The position numbers and the translations under genes are program-made. Below, piece by piece: positions 8,808 to 17,675 of a DNA stretch of 64,000 nucleotides. The notes under the pieces are model-generated. The model was not told the DNA's origin. It saw nothing but the letters and a program-made list of their open reading frames with translations, and did not search any database. Source of the stretch: Bacillus_AD sp047238185 (GTDB taxonomy: Bacteria; Bacillota; Bacilli; Bacillales; DSM-1321); NCBI RefSeq assembly GCF_047238185.1, contig NZ_JBDFMI010000006.1, positions 496,001 to 560,000 on the forward strand. The letters are read 5' to 3'. Within the stretch, counting starts at the first letter, position 1. Each line of letters starts with the position of its first letter.

Positions 8808-11159
8808 TTAATCGATTGGGATTTCAATTGTCTCTGTAACTGTATACTCTTCCCCGTTATGGCTAAAAGTGATCGCTTCGTTTTTCTTCGTTTGCTTTTC
8901 AACTTTCAGTGAATCTTTTGTAACCGTTACTTGTAAACGATCCCCTTTCCAGAAAATCGGGAAAGCCAGTTTTGACCAAGCTTCCGGAAGAGAGGGTACA
9001 ATACGAAGCTTGCCATTCAACATTCTTACGCCGCCGAACCCATTCACGACACATTGCCAGATGCCGCCCAAGGCTGCGGCATGGATGCCGCGGTCACTCG
9101 TCTTCATATTAGGCCCCAAGTCGATGGCGCACGCTTGATTGAACAATTTATAGGCCATGTCTTTATCGCCCATATCCGAAGCCAGCACACAGTGTGTAGA
9201 CAGGCTCAGAGAAGAATCATGCAATGTTTTTGGCTCATAGTATTCCCAGTTGGCCTTTTTGACATCCTGGCTGAACAAATCTTCAAGCAAGTAGAACAGT
9301 GCCATCATATCTGCTTGCTTTGATACCTGGATATTATTTACCTGTGTTAAGTTATAGTCTACGAACATTGAGCCGACATTGTCCTGATTTTTATATTTTT
9401 CCAGATTGATGACCTGTTTTGTTAGATACGTATCATCCTGCCCGATGACAAGGTCTTCCTTACGCGGCTGCGGCAAATAGACTTTATCCACTTTGCTTTC
9501 CCATTTTGCATAGGTGGCATCAAGGTCAAGTTTTTCATTCAGGCGGGCAAAAATTTCCGGCTTTTTTTCCTTCAGCATATGGTAATAGCCCATTGCATTC
9601 TTGATAGTCCAATGCGCCGTATAATTAGTGAACGCATTGTTATTGACGTGCTCCTTATATTCATCCGGTCCTACGACATTATTAATATGGTATTCTTGCT
9701 TCTCCTCGTTCCATTCCAGGCGTGACTGCCAGAATTTCGCTGTGTCCAGCAACAATTCATAGCCGTATTTCTCCATGAAATCTTCATCGCCAGTGATTTG
9801 ATAATATTGCCATGCGGCAAAGGCAATATCGGATGTAATATGCTGTTCAATAAATCCGGACCAAATTTTTGTCGCCTCACCTGTGATAATATCGGCAGCT
9901 CCCCATACGGGTGTTACCTCTCCATCTTCCAGCCAAGCAGATTCCCAAGGGAACATTGCTCCTTCATAGCCATTTTTCTGCGCTTTTTCGTGGGCGCCAG
10001 GAAGAGTCAAGTAACGGTATTCCAGCAGGCTTCGTGCCACTTTAGGATGGCTGTAGATGAAATAAGGCAATACGAATAGTTCTGTATCCCAGAATGTATG
10101 GCCTTTATAGCCTTCTCCCGATAAACCTTTTGCCCCAACACTCATGCGGTTATCATGCGCAGGCGTAAAAACAGTCAAGTGATACTGTGCAAAGCGAATG
10201 GCCAGTTGGTCGAAGCCATTAGTGCTTTCAATAGTGATCGGGCAGGCATCCCACACGGTTTCTTTCCATGCTTTTGCATGATCCTCGAATAATGCCTTAT
10301 ATCCGATGCTACTAACTGTTTCTAACTGTTTTTTTGAATGGTCTTTCAAGTTGCCGATAGCCTCCGTATCTTTGTCTCTGCTTGTAAATACATTCGCTAT
10401 TTTTTCGATAGCAAATGTTTCGCCCTTGGCAACTGGAATTTGATTGTAAGCATAATAGATTCTGCGGCGGTCCATCAGAATTAAACCCTCTGCTTCAAAT
10501 GGCTGGCCGCCCTTTTCGAAGGTATGGGCCGTGTTCAGAGTAAAATCGATATTGCTTTCAGTCGTTGTTTGTACTAATTGCAAGATCTTCTTATCGTATA
10601 GGCGTTTTTCTCCCTCTTTAAAATGCTGTACGCCACTGTTGGATACTTGCGCATTAATGCCGGAGGTAATGCCGATTTCCGCATCTTGGCTTATTGGCGT
10701 TATTTCCACTCTTTGGGCAATGACATGCTTGTCTGCCAAAGAAATAAAACGGCGGAATGTTAATTGATATGTTTTATTGCTGTTGGACGTCCAGACCAAA
10801 CTGCGCGTTAGTTCCGCTTCCTTCAGATTCAGTGAACGTTCATATGCAACGATCGTTCCTTGCTCCAAATTAAAGTCCTGGCCATCCAGTGTAATATCCA
10901 TCCATAGGACATCTGCTGCATTTGGCAGCTCTGTTACTTCATTATCGGCAAATTTATTGAACGTTCCTGCAACGAATAGATTGCGTGTTTCGTCTCTGTT
11001 TTTTTCTTCTGCAGCGGCACGCTGGCCCATATAGCCATTCCCTAAGCAAAAAACAGCCTCTGCTTTCCCCACTAATTTCGGATGATAGGCGGATTCTGTA
11101 ACAATCCAGTTTTCATGGGAATCTGTTCCGCGGTTGTATTGCATAATAGAAGTTGACAT
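8808..11159 (-). CDS. GH65 disaccharide phosphorylase (nigerose/kojibiose/maltose phosphorylase type)
   Basis: An inverting phosphorylase that splits an alpha-glucosyl disaccharide with phosphate into glucose and beta-glucose-1-phosphate. Three GH65 domains are visible: N-terminal beta-sandwich (1-300), the (alpha/alpha)6 catalytic barrel and a C-terminal beta domain. Key sites are FWDTE (356-360), the general acid in VVGPDEY at about Glu500, and the phosphate-binding LHDSSLS (about 646-652). The acceptor loop (FPWESAWLEDGEVTPVWG) differs from the one I recall for B. subtilis maltose phosphorylase YvdK, so nigerose or kojibiose specificity is possible. The start at 11159 has GAAAGGACG upstream; 783 residues. 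Two LacI-type operators precede it, so it belongs to the regulon of the nearby LacI protein. Confidence 0.88.
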   Translation of the reverse strand: MSTSIMQYNRGTDSHENWIVTESAYHPKLVGKAEAVFCLGNGYMGQRAAAEEKNRDETRNLFVAGTFNKFADNEVTELPNAADVLWMDITLDGQDFNLEQGTIVAYERSLNLKEAELTRSLVWTSNSNKTYQLTFRRFISLADKHVIAQRVEITPISQDAEIGITSGINAQVSNSGVQHFKEGEKRLYDKKILQLVQTTTESNIDFTLNTAHTFEKGGQPFEAEGLILMDRRRIYYAYNQIPVAKGETFAIEKIANVFTSRDKDTEAIGNLKDHSKKQLETVSSIGYKALFEDHAKAWKETVWDACPITIESTNGFDQLAIRFAQYHLTVFTPAHDNRMSVGAKGLSGEGYKGHTFWDTELFVLPYFIYSHPKVARSLLEYRYLTLPGAHEKAQKNGYEGAMFPWESAWLEDGEVTPVWGAADIITGEATKIWSGFIEQHITSDIAFAAWQYYQITGDEDFMEKYGYELLLDTAKFWQSRLEWNEEKQEYHINNVVGPDEYKEHVNNNAFTNYTAHWTIKNAMGYYHMLKEKKPEIFARLNEKLDLDATYAKWESKVDKVYLPQPRKEDLVIGQDDTYLTKQVINLEKYKNQDNVGSMFVDYNLTQVNNIQVSKQADMMALFYLLEDLFSQDVKKANWEYYEPKTLHDSSLSLSTHCVLASDMGDKDMAYKLFNQACAIDLGPNMKTSDRGIHAAALGGIWQCVVNGFGGVRMLNGKLRIVPSLPEAWSKLAFPIFWKGDRLQVTVTKDSLKVEKQTKKNEAITFSHNGEEYTVTETIEIPID

Positions 11160-11271
11160 ATTAAAACGTCCTTTCAAAAGGAATATATTTGATTCTCTTG
11201 ATGTTTTCACCGTTCGTAAGTATGTAAATATTCCAAAAACATAAAAAATAGGCATTCCCACTCATTTTATC

Positions 11272-11283
11272 CGAAACGTTTCG
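11272..11283. promoter_or_regulatory. LacI-family operator 1
   Basis: A perfect 12-bp palindrome CGAAACGTTTCG lies between the GH65 gene (minus) and the DUF1189 gene (plus). The same core occurs at 11351, 13350 and 13459. LacI proteins bind such CG-centred palindromes; the divergent LacI gene at 12202-13224 is the obvious candidate. Confidence 0.8.
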
Positions 11284-11350
11284 TATAAACAAGGAGATAT
11301 TTAATCTTAGGGTTTTTGTTATGTTAAACTTTAATAAAACCCTTAACGAA

Positions 11351-11362
11351 TAAAACGTTTCG
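11351..11362. promoter_or_regulatory. LacI-family operator 2
   Basis: TAAAACGTTTCG matches 10 of 12 positions of operator 1. It lies 26 nt upstream of the DUF1189 start, where bound repressor would block transcription. Confidence 0.75.
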
Positions 11363-11387
11363 GAAATTTGAGAAATATGGTGATAAA

Positions 11388-12161
11388 GTGAATATCGTCG
11401 ACCAGTTCGTTGCCAGCATCGGCTTTTCCGCCAAAAAGGTGGCCTCCTGGAGAAAGCAAAGCCTCTGGAAATCTTTCTTCTATGTGCTGCTCCTTATTCT
11501 GTTGTCAAATATATGCATATCAGGCTATGCCCTGTACAAAGGTGCGCAACAAAGCCTTTATGAACAAGCAAAACAATTACATCCGTTCAGCATTACAAAG
11601 GAAGGCCTGCATACAGAGGGGCCCCCACAGGCAATCACCCTCCCCCAAGTGGAAACAATCATAGTAATAGGGAGCGGCTCAGCTTCAGCCTTCCGCACAA
11701 ATGGCATCAAAAATGTCATAGCACTCGGGGAGAAGCAATGGAGTTACGGGAGAATCGGTTTTCCGGGAGCAACATTCGATTATAGTTCTTTCCCGCTCCT
11801 AACAGGGAAAAACGGAGATAAACTAACAAGCGAAGAGGCTGTCTCATGGGCGGAAAAAATATCTCCCAAGGTGGCCTATTTCGCTCCCCTCTATCAGTAT
11901 GCCAATGCAGCGATAGATCTCATCACCCATCTGGCAATTGTCAGTATGCTCGCCTTAGCCGGATTCGGCTTTAAAAAGTTTGTGAAGATCACTTACAGAG
12001 AAGCATGGACGATTACTGCTTATGGAATCAGCGCCCCTATTTTTGTGAAGACTGTATTTGAACTAATGGGCTTTGAAAGCAGCTTTTTCTTCTTGCTTTA
12101 TTGGTGTGTTGTTGGTTTTTTTGCTTTGCGTACCATTCGGTCCATCGAAGAGGAAGCATAA
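11388..12161 (+). CDS. DUF1189 membrane protein (YvdJ-like)
   Basis: The 257-residue protein has a hydrophobic N-terminal segment (about residues 30-50), a soluble extracytoplasmic region of about 110 residues, and three further membrane segments in the C-terminal 90 residues, the DUF1189 layout. B. subtilis YvdJ of this family is encoded in the maltodextrin/maltose phosphorylase cluster, which agrees with the location here between GH65 and LacI genes. Its molecular role is unknown; a part in controlling or assembling the sugar transporter is only an inference. It starts with GTG, with a weak GGTGAT ribosome site. Operators at 11272 and 11351 place it under LacI control. Confidence 0.8.
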   Translation: MNIVDQFVASIGFSAKKVASWRKQSLWKSFFYVLLLILLSNICISGYALYKGAQQSLYEQAKQLHPFSITKEGLHTEGPPQAITLPQVETIIVIGSGSASAFRTNGIKNVIALGEKQWSYGRIGFPGATFDYSSFPLLTGKNGDKLTSEEAVSWAEKISPKVAYFAPLYQYANAAIDLITHLAIVSMLALAGFGFKKFVKITYREAWTITAYGISAPIFVKTVFELMGFESSFFFLLYWCVVGFFALRTIRSIEEEA

Positions 12162-12203
12162 AAAAAATACCGGCATGGCGCTATAAACATGCCGGCATTT
12201 TTT
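12162..12203. terminator. Bidirectional terminator between DUF1189 and lacI-type genes
   Basis: CCGGCATG (12170-12177) pairs with CATGCCGG (12188-12195), with an A-run before and TTTTTT after, so it serves both convergent genes. Confidence 0.85.
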
Positions 12204-13224
12204 ATGCACCGGAGGGAGGTGCTGTCGAATCTCTGACGATCAATTGATTATCCAATGTAACAATACATTCCGTTTCTTTTCCCTCGATGAATGACACCAT
12301 CATTTCTGCAGCTTTTCTCCCCATTTCATATGGGTTTTGGGAAACCGTCGTCAGGCTTGGTGTCACATATTCCGATAACAAAATATTATCAAAACCGACT
12401 ATTGATAATTGATCCGGAACCATGATGCCCAGTTCCCTCGCGGCCTTTATGACACCAAGCGCCATTACATCGCTCGCACAAAAGATGGCTGTTATTTCCG
12501 GATAGCCAAGCACTAGTGAAATAGCGCATTGTTTTGCCTTATCTTCATCAAAATCTCCATCGCAGACAAATTCCGGGCGAAAATCAACATCGCACTCTTC
12601 CAATGCCTCCTTATATCCCTTCAGCCGTTCAATACTGACATGGGCAGAATCATGGCCGTTGATGAATGCAATATTCCGATGGCCCATTCGGCATAAATAT
12701 TTGGTCGCTTGTTTGGCACTTTCAGATTGATTGGTAGTGACATAGCCGGCGTTGGGTGAACTGGCCGGTATGTCGATTAGAACACATGGCTTGCAGCTTT
12801 TTTTCGCCTCCAGCAAGTAAGGATCATCTATTTTTAATCCTTGGATGATGATCCCGTCCAAATTCCGTTCATTATACAATTGTTGATACGTTTTATTCCT
12901 TTGTTTGGAGCTCGTCGTAGTCAGCATGACCAATTCATACTCCAAATGCTGCAAGTAATCCATCGCACCGCACAACGTTTGGAACATAAAATTATCCTTA
13001 ATGCCGGATCTTTTCAAATCTGTAATCAGAAAGCCGACCGTATGGCTTGTTTTCATTACAAGGCTGCGCGCCAGCATATTAGGCGTGTAGCCCAATTGTT
13101 TAGCTGCTTCCTGAATTTTTCTCCTTGTGTTTTCATTGACATCCAAATAACCGTTCAATGCTCTGGATACCGTTGTTGTAGAAAAGCCAGTAGCTTTCGA
13201 AACATCCTTTATAGTTGCCAACAA
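12202..13224 (-). CDS. LacI family transcriptional repressor (MalR-like)
   Basis: The HTH occupies the first 25 residues (IKDVSKATGFSTTTVSRALNG), followed by a hinge helix (NMLARSLV) and a periplasmic-binding-protein-like effector domain ending near residue 335. Such repressors release DNA on binding a sugar. The start is TTG at 13224 (or the adjacent TTG at 13221), with GAGGAGA upstream. It is divergent from the sugar-binding protein gene, and two operators lie between them, so it is probably autoregulated. It corresponds in position to malR (yvdE) of the B. subtilis mdx cluster. Confidence 0.92.
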   Translation of the reverse strand: MLATIKDVSKATGFSTTTVSRALNGYLDVNENTRRKIQEAAKQLGYTPNMLARSLVMKTSHTVGFLITDLKRSGIKDNFMFQTLCGAMDYLQHLEYELVMLTTTSSKQRNKTYQQLYNERNLDGIIIQGLKIDDPYLLEAKKSCKPCVLIDIPASSPNAGYVTTNQSESAKQATKYLCRMGHRNIAFINGHDSAHVSIERLKGYKEALEECDVDFRPEFVCDGDFDEDKAKQCAISLVLGYPEITAIFCASDVMALGVIKAARELGIMVPDQLSIVGFDNILLSEYVTPSLTTVSQNPYEMGRKAAEMMVSFIEGKETECIVTLDNQLIVRDSTAPPSGA

Positions 13225-13349
13225 CTTTCTCTCCTCACGAATAGTTCATCTTTTTGTGCCATTTTATATCATACTTATTTAATAAAATTTTTGTACTATT
13301 TTTATTATAAGTGTTTTCTGTTTTTTTCTCAAAAAGAAGCACCTTATCC

Positions 13350-13361
13350 CGAAACGTTTTG
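13350..13361. promoter_or_regulatory. LacI-family operator 3
   Basis: CGAAACGTTTTG, 11 of 12 identical to operator 1, lies in the divergent lacI/binding-protein promoter region. Confidence 0.75.
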
Positions 13362-13458
13362 GATATTATATATTAAAAATAAACAATATATACAATTTAC
13401 AAATAATAAGCATTGATTTAATAACTCTCAATGTTTAAAATTTAGTAGACAATATATC

Positions 13459-13470
13459 CAAAACGTTTTC
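13459..13470. promoter_or_regulatory. LacI-family operator 4
   Basis: CAAAACGTTTTC, part of a longer ATCCAAAACGTTTTC block 40 nt upstream of the binding-protein start. Operators 3 and 4 are 109 bp apart centre to centre, a spacing that would allow looping. Confidence 0.75.
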
Positions 13471-13510
13471 ATAAAGTAATGGTTATACATCTTGAGGAGG
13501 CTAATACAAC

Positions 13511-14791
13511 ATGAAAAAGTTCATCAAACCAGCTGTTGCAGCCATGGCATCTGCTATGTTGCTCGCTACCGCTGGCTGCAGTTCGGACGGCAACAAAGAA
13601 AAGGCATCAGCCGATGAAAAAGCAAAAACAATTACAGTCGGATCGTGGAAAGGTTCCGAAGCGGAAGTTGCCACCTACGATCAATTGCTAGAAGCTTTTA
13701 CTAAAAAGACAGGCATCAAAGTTAAAAAGCGGATTTATAACGATTATGCTACTCAGCTACAAACAGATTTAATCGGCGGAACAGCGCCAGACGTGTTCTA
13801 TGTGGACGTATCTGAAGCCCCTGCACTGATTGAACAAGGTGTTCTTGAGCCCCTTGACTCTTATATTGATAAAACAAAAGACTTCGATAGCGAAGATTTT
13901 TATAAACCTGCCTACGACGGATTTAAAGGAACGGATAAAAAGCAATATGGTATTCCGAAGGATAACTCCACTCTAGGTTTATTCTATAACGAGACATTGT
14001 TGAAACAAGCTGGCGTTGATCCTTCAACACTCCCTACCGAAGCAACAGAGTGGCCGGAATTCCTGAAAAACCTGCAATCGAAGCTGCCTAAAGGAAAACA
14101 AGCCTTTGTTTCCTCTCCTGAATTGTCCCGCCATATGCATGTATTGCAAGTGAACGGAACAAAAATTGTAGATAAGGACGGATATGCTGTTCTTTCCAAG
14201 AGCAATCAATTGGAATATCTTCAGATGTACGTCGATGCCTATAAAAATAAAACGATCAACAGCGCAAAAGATTTAGGGCAGGGTAACTCCGGGGATTCTT
14301 TCGGCGTTGAAGCTGCCGCTATCATGCTTGAAGGAAACTGGGGCGTCGCTAACCTGCAGCAAAACTTCCCCGACGTAAAATTCGGAACAGCTGAACACCC
14401 AACGATCGGCGGCAAAAAAGCATCAATGATGTTCACGGTTTCATACTCTATGAACGCCCATTCCGATAAAAAAGAGGCTGCCTGGGAATTCATCAAGTAC
14501 GTAACCGGCACTGAAGGAATGAAATTGTGGGCTGAAGGCGCCGGTGTAATCCCAAGCCGCACATCTGTCACTGAAGATATGAATCTAAAAGACAACGCAT
14601 TGATGGCGCCATTCATCGCTGCCGCCGACTATGCTACTACATGGCAGAATGGCCCTACGCTGCCGATCATCATGCGTGAATACAACAATATGCTTCCGGC
14701 AGCACTTAAAGGTGAAATGTCATTGAAGGAAGCTATGAAAAAAGCAGAAGCATCTGCCAATAAAGATATTAAAACGCAAATCAAAAACTGA
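13511..14791 (+). CDS. Carbohydrate ABC transporter substrate-binding lipoprotein
   Basis: This is the extracellular receptor of a MalE/MdxE-type importer. The N-terminus is a lipoprotein signal with lipobox TAGC (cysteine at about residue 23), followed by a family 1 extracellular solute-binding domain with the typical GGTAPDVFYVD segment. The 426-residue length is normal for family 1. It is the first gene of an operon with two permeases, from which it is separated by a strong hairpin (14841-14883) that should make it the most abundant product. AGGAGG precedes the ATG. The likely ligand is an alpha-gluco-oligosaccharide, inferred from the phosphorylases nearby. Confidence 0.93.
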   Translation: MKKFIKPAVAAMASAMLLATAGCSSDGNKEKASADEKAKTITVGSWKGSEAEVATYDQLLEAFTKKTGIKVKKRIYNDYATQLQTDLIGGTAPDVFYVDVSEAPALIEQGVLEPLDSYIDKTKDFDSEDFYKPAYDGFKGTDKKQYGIPKDNSTLGLFYNETLLKQAGVDPSTLPTEATEWPEFLKNLQSKLPKGKQAFVSSPELSRHMHVLQVNGTKIVDKDGYAVLSKSNQLEYLQMYVDAYKNKTINSAKDLGQGNSGDSFGVEAAAIMLEGNWGVANLQQNFPDVKFGTAEHPTIGGKKASMMFTVSYSMNAHSDKKEAAWEFIKYVTGTEGMKLWAEGAGVIPSRTSVTEDMNLKDNALMAPFIAAADYATTWQNGPTLPIIMREYNNMLPAALKGEMSLKEAMKKAEASANKDIKTQIKN

Positions 14792-14840
14792 TAGTCAACA
14801 ACCGTCATACTCGTACGGTCTTAGAAAAGAGCTAAAACAT

Positions 14841-14883
14841 AAAAGGCGCCTTCTTACATATCAATGTCCGGAAGGCGCCTTTT
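14841..14883 (+). terminator. Intra-operon attenuating hairpin
   Basis: AAAAGGCGCCTTC (14841-14853) and its perfect complement (14871-14883) form a 13-bp stem ending in TTTT, between the binding protein and permease genes. Leaky termination here would give more binding protein than permease, or the stem may protect the upstream mRNA. Confidence 0.8.
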
Positions 14884-14909
14884 ACAAATACACGAAAGGA
14901 GCCAGATGA

Positions 14910-15860
14910 ATGGCAAAAGAATCACGATCTTCCAACCAGTCTCCGATAGAGCCATTAAAGAAAAAGGGCTCTAAAAAAAAATACCGTGAAGCTCTGACAG
15001 GCTACGGATTCATGCTACCAGCAGTCATAATCATGCTTATCTTCACTTTGATCCCTATCTTTTACTCACTCTTCTTATCATTTACGAAAGTAAATTTAAT
15101 TGGCGGTATCAATTTTGATTGGGTAGGCCTTAAAAACTACAGTAATGCATTGAACGATGAACGCGTATGGATTGCACTGAAAAATACCCTTCGCTATGTC
15201 ATCATCGTTGTTCCATGCCAAACGATCATTGCCTTGCTGATTGCCGCAGTCTTGAATTCAGGCGTTAAATTCCAGAATACGTTCAGGACGATTTTCTTCC
15301 TGCCGACATTGACTTCCAGTTCGGCTTTGACGATGATTTTCATGTTCCTATTCAGCCTGAACGGCCCTTTCAACAATATCCTTGTCAGCATGGGAATGAT
15401 TGATGCGCCCATTAACTTTATTAACGAAACAGAATTCGCTTTAAACACGATCATGGTGATGAATATCTGGTCAACTGTTCCATTCTTTATGACTATTTAT
15501 TTGGCAGGCCTGCAGGATATCCCTCACTCTCTATACGAAGCAGCCGATATCGATGGTGCAAATGCATGGCAAAAATTAATAAAGATTACCGTTCCTAACC
15601 TAACACCTGTAACAAACTATGTCCTATTGATGGGCATCATCGGATGTTTCCAATTATTCGACCAAGCCTATATTATTTCCGGAGGCAGCGGCGGACCGAA
15701 CAACGCTACTTTGACCTTCTCGCTGATTATCTATCAATATGCCTTTAAGACGATGGGAACAATGGGGTATTCTGCAGCGCTTGCCATCATCTTAACCATC
15801 CTAATCTTTGTGGTTTCCATGATTGCACGTAGAGTAAATCGCGAAGAGTCGCATTATTAA
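14910..15860 (+). CDS. Sugar ABC transporter permease, MalF type
   Basis: A membrane subunit with six predicted helices. The basic cytoplasmic N-tail of about 28 residues precedes the first helix. The EAA coupling loop is visible as EAADIDGANAWQKLIKITVPNL (about residues 210-231), which contacts the ATPase. Length 316 residues is typical. It follows the binding protein and precedes the second permease by 12 nt. No ATPase is in the operon. Confidence 0.93.
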   Translation: MAKESRSSNQSPIEPLKKKGSKKKYREALTGYGFMLPAVIIMLIFTLIPIFYSLFLSFTKVNLIGGINFDWVGLKNYSNALNDERVWIALKNTLRYVIIVVPCQTIIALLIAAVLNSGVKFQNTFRTIFFLPTLTSSSALTMIFMFLFSLNGPFNNILVSMGMIDAPINFINETEFALNTIMVMNIWSTVPFFMTIYLAGLQDIPHSLYEAADIDGANAWQKLIKITVPNLTPVTNYVLLMGIIGCFQLFDQAYIISGGSGGPNNATLTFSLIIYQYAFKTMGTMGYSAALAIILTILIFVVSMIARRVNREESHY

Positions 15861-15872
15861 GGAGTGACACCT

Positions 15873-16697
15873 ATGAAAAAGTTTAAATGGTCGAGAGCCA
15901 TCCTATATGCCATTCTTGTCATATATGCTCTTGTAACGCTCTATCCGTTTCTATGGGCAGTAATGGCAGCCTTCAAGCCTTACAAGGAAATTGTGGCAGG
16001 CGGTTTGAATATACTGCCACAGGAAGGCACACTGGATAACTTCAAATATATCTTTACAAAGGACCCGCTATTCGTGAAATGGATCTTCAATTCCTTCATC
16101 ATTGCGGGCATCGGAACAATCGTCAATATCATCATCAACACCATGTCCGGATATGCGTTGGCCCGGCTTCGCTTCCCTGGGCGCAACTATATTTTCATTC
16201 TGATTTTAGTGGTCATGATGGTACCGGCGCAAATTTTATTAATACCAAACTACTTGATTATGAAATCACTTGGATTGCTTGATACATACAGTGCCCTGAT
16301 CCTGCCGGGCGCCATCAATTTTGCCTACATCTTCATGATGCGCCAATTCTTCATCAATTTCCCGAAAGAAGTCGAAGAAGCGGCACAAGTCGATGGTCTG
16401 AACAGATTCCAAACATTTTTCAAAATCGTTTTCCCGATGGCGCGCCCATCAATCGCCACTCAAGGTGTATTTGTATTCCTTGGTTTCTGGAATGAATTCC
16501 TAAAGCCGCTCCTGTACATTTCTTCTCCGGAAAAATATACATTGACGCTCGGACTGCAAACATTCCAAAGCCAAAACCTGACACAGTGGAACTACATAAT
16601 GGCGGCCTCCGTCATATCCATCGTCCCAATCATCATCCTATACATCCTGCTGAACAAATACTTCATGCAAGGCTTCAGAATAGGCGGGGACAAATAG
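15873..16697 (+). CDS. Sugar ABC transporter permease, MalG type
   Basis: The second membrane subunit, 274 residues, six predicted helices, EAA loop EEAAQVDGLNRFQTFFKIVFP (about residues 170-190). The ATG at 15873 is 8 nt after AAGGAG, so it is preferred over the GTG at 15864, which directly abuts that site. With its partner it forms the translocation pore for the sugar bound by the lipoprotein. An extensive inverted repeat and a hairpin follow it. Confidence 0.93.
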   Translation: MKKFKWSRAILYAILVIYALVTLYPFLWAVMAAFKPYKEIVAGGLNILPQEGTLDNFKYIFTKDPLFVKWIFNSFIIAGIGTIVNIIINTMSGYALARLRFPGRNYIFILILVVMMVPAQILLIPNYLIMKSLGLLDTYSALILPGAINFAYIFMMRQFFINFPKEVEEAAQVDGLNRFQTFFKIVFPMARPSIATQGVFVFLGFWNEFLKPLLYISSPEKYTLTLGLQTFQSQNLTQWNYIMAASVISIVPIIILYILLNKYFMQGFRIGGDK

Positions 16698-16822
16698 AAA
16701 AGCGAAAGGCGTCTGCTTAGCCCCGACAAGCTTAAGGCAAAACACTGACAAAGGCTGCCCTTTGCCTTTGACAGTGGTTTGACTTAAGACCTCGAGGGGC
16801 TGGCGCCTGTAGCCGGATCATG
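16698..16822. repeat. Large imperfect palindrome, Bacillus-type intergenic repeat
   Basis: The left arm contains GCTTAGCCCCGACAAGCTTAAG; the right arm contains CTTAAGACC..GAGGGGCTGGCGCC. Inner arms ACACTGACAAAGG and CCTTTGACAGTG also pair, so nearly the whole 125 bp folds on itself. The motif TTAGCCCCGACAAGC is one I associate with dispersed intergenic repeats in Bacillaceae genomes. A decayed relative is at 42356-42420. Confidence 0.6.
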
Positions 16823-16823
16823 A

Positions 16824-16854
16824 AAAGCCGGTACCGGTGGCTCTTTTTCCAAAG
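16824..16854 (+). terminator. Terminator-like hairpin after the ABC permease operon
   Basis: AGCC and GGCT flank GGTACCGGT, followed by CTTTTTCC. The stem is short, so read-through into pgmB is likely. Confidence 0.45.
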
Positions 16855-16904
16855 AAAAAGAGTCAGTATAATCTAGTAATATACCAAGGAAAGAAGGAAA
16901 CCCA

Positions 16905-17573
16905 TTGAATAAGCTAGAAGCTGTCATTTTTGATTTGGATGGTGTCATCACAGATACTGCAGAATTTCATTTCCTTGCCTGGCAAAAGCTCGGGAAGGAT
17001 TTAAATATCCCGTTCGACCGGGAATTCAATGAAACATTGAAAGGGGTCAGCCGGACGGAATCCTTGGAGCGTATTCTGGCATTTGGCAACAGGCAGGATG
17101 ATTTTTCTCCAGCAGAAAAGGAAGCGCTCGCTGTAAGGAAGAATAATCATTACGTAGAACTGATTGCTCATATCACTGCCGAGGATTTGCTTCCAGGCAT
17201 CGGGCATTTTTTAATTGATTTAAAGAAAGCCGGGTTGAAGACCGGTATGGCGTCAGCTTCAAAGAATGCATTTAAGGTGACAGAAAGACTGGGCGTACAG
17301 CATCTGTTCGACTACATTGTCGATGCCGCAGCTGTTACCCATTCCAAGCCTCATCCGGAAGTATTCCTGAAGGCAGCAGAAGGTCTTGGCGTTTCTCCGG
17401 AAAACTGTATTGGTATAGAAGATGCACAAGCCGGAGTAGAAGCCATCAACTCCGCTGGCATGCTGGCGATCGGCGTTGGCGACCAGAAAGCGCTGAAACA
17501 TGCGGCTCATGTCGTATCTTCGACTGACCAACTGACTCTTAATCTAGTAAAAAGCATTTTCGATAAGTGCTAA
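16905..17573 (+). CDS. pgmB: Beta-phosphoglucomutase
   Basis: A HAD-superfamily enzyme that converts beta-glucose-1-phosphate to glucose-6-phosphate. The nucleophile motif FDLDGVITDTAEFHFLAW (residues about 9-26) has the Asp pair and the His characteristic of beta-PGM; KGVSRTESLERIL is the cap-domain substrate loop, and GIEDAQAGVEAI the HAD motif with Mg-binding acids. Length 222 is standard. It starts with TTG after AAGGAA. It sits directly upstream of the second GH65 phosphorylase, whose product is its substrate. Confidence 0.95.
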   Translation: MNKLEAVIFDLDGVITDTAEFHFLAWQKLGKDLNIPFDREFNETLKGVSRTESLERILAFGNRQDDFSPAEKEALAVRKNNHYVELIAHITAEDLLPGIGHFLIDLKKAGLKTGMASASKNAFKVTERLGVQHLFDYIVDAAAVTHSKPHPEVFLKAAEGLGVSPENCIGIEDAQAGVEAINSAGMLAIGVGDQKALKHAAHVVSSTDQLTLNLVKSIFDKC

Positions 17574-17589
17574 ATGAAGCACACGCAGC

Positions 17590-17640
17590 AAAAGGCTCAG
17601 CAAAGCACGCTCTGTTCGTGATTATTTTGACGGGCCTTTT
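17590..17640 (+). terminator. Intercistronic hairpin between pgmB and the second GH65 gene
   Basis: AAAAGGCTC (17590-17598) pairs with GGGCCTTTT (17632-17640), with an inner CACG/CGTG stem. It may attenuate or process the pgmB-GH65 transcript. Confidence 0.5.
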
Positions 17641-17675
17641 CTTCTGCACGATTACCTTATAGGAGGGACGTCCGC

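Noticed and set aside
12841..13416. 191-codon plus-strand frame opposite the LacI gene
   Set aside because: Antisense to the repressor and overlaps its promoter and operator.
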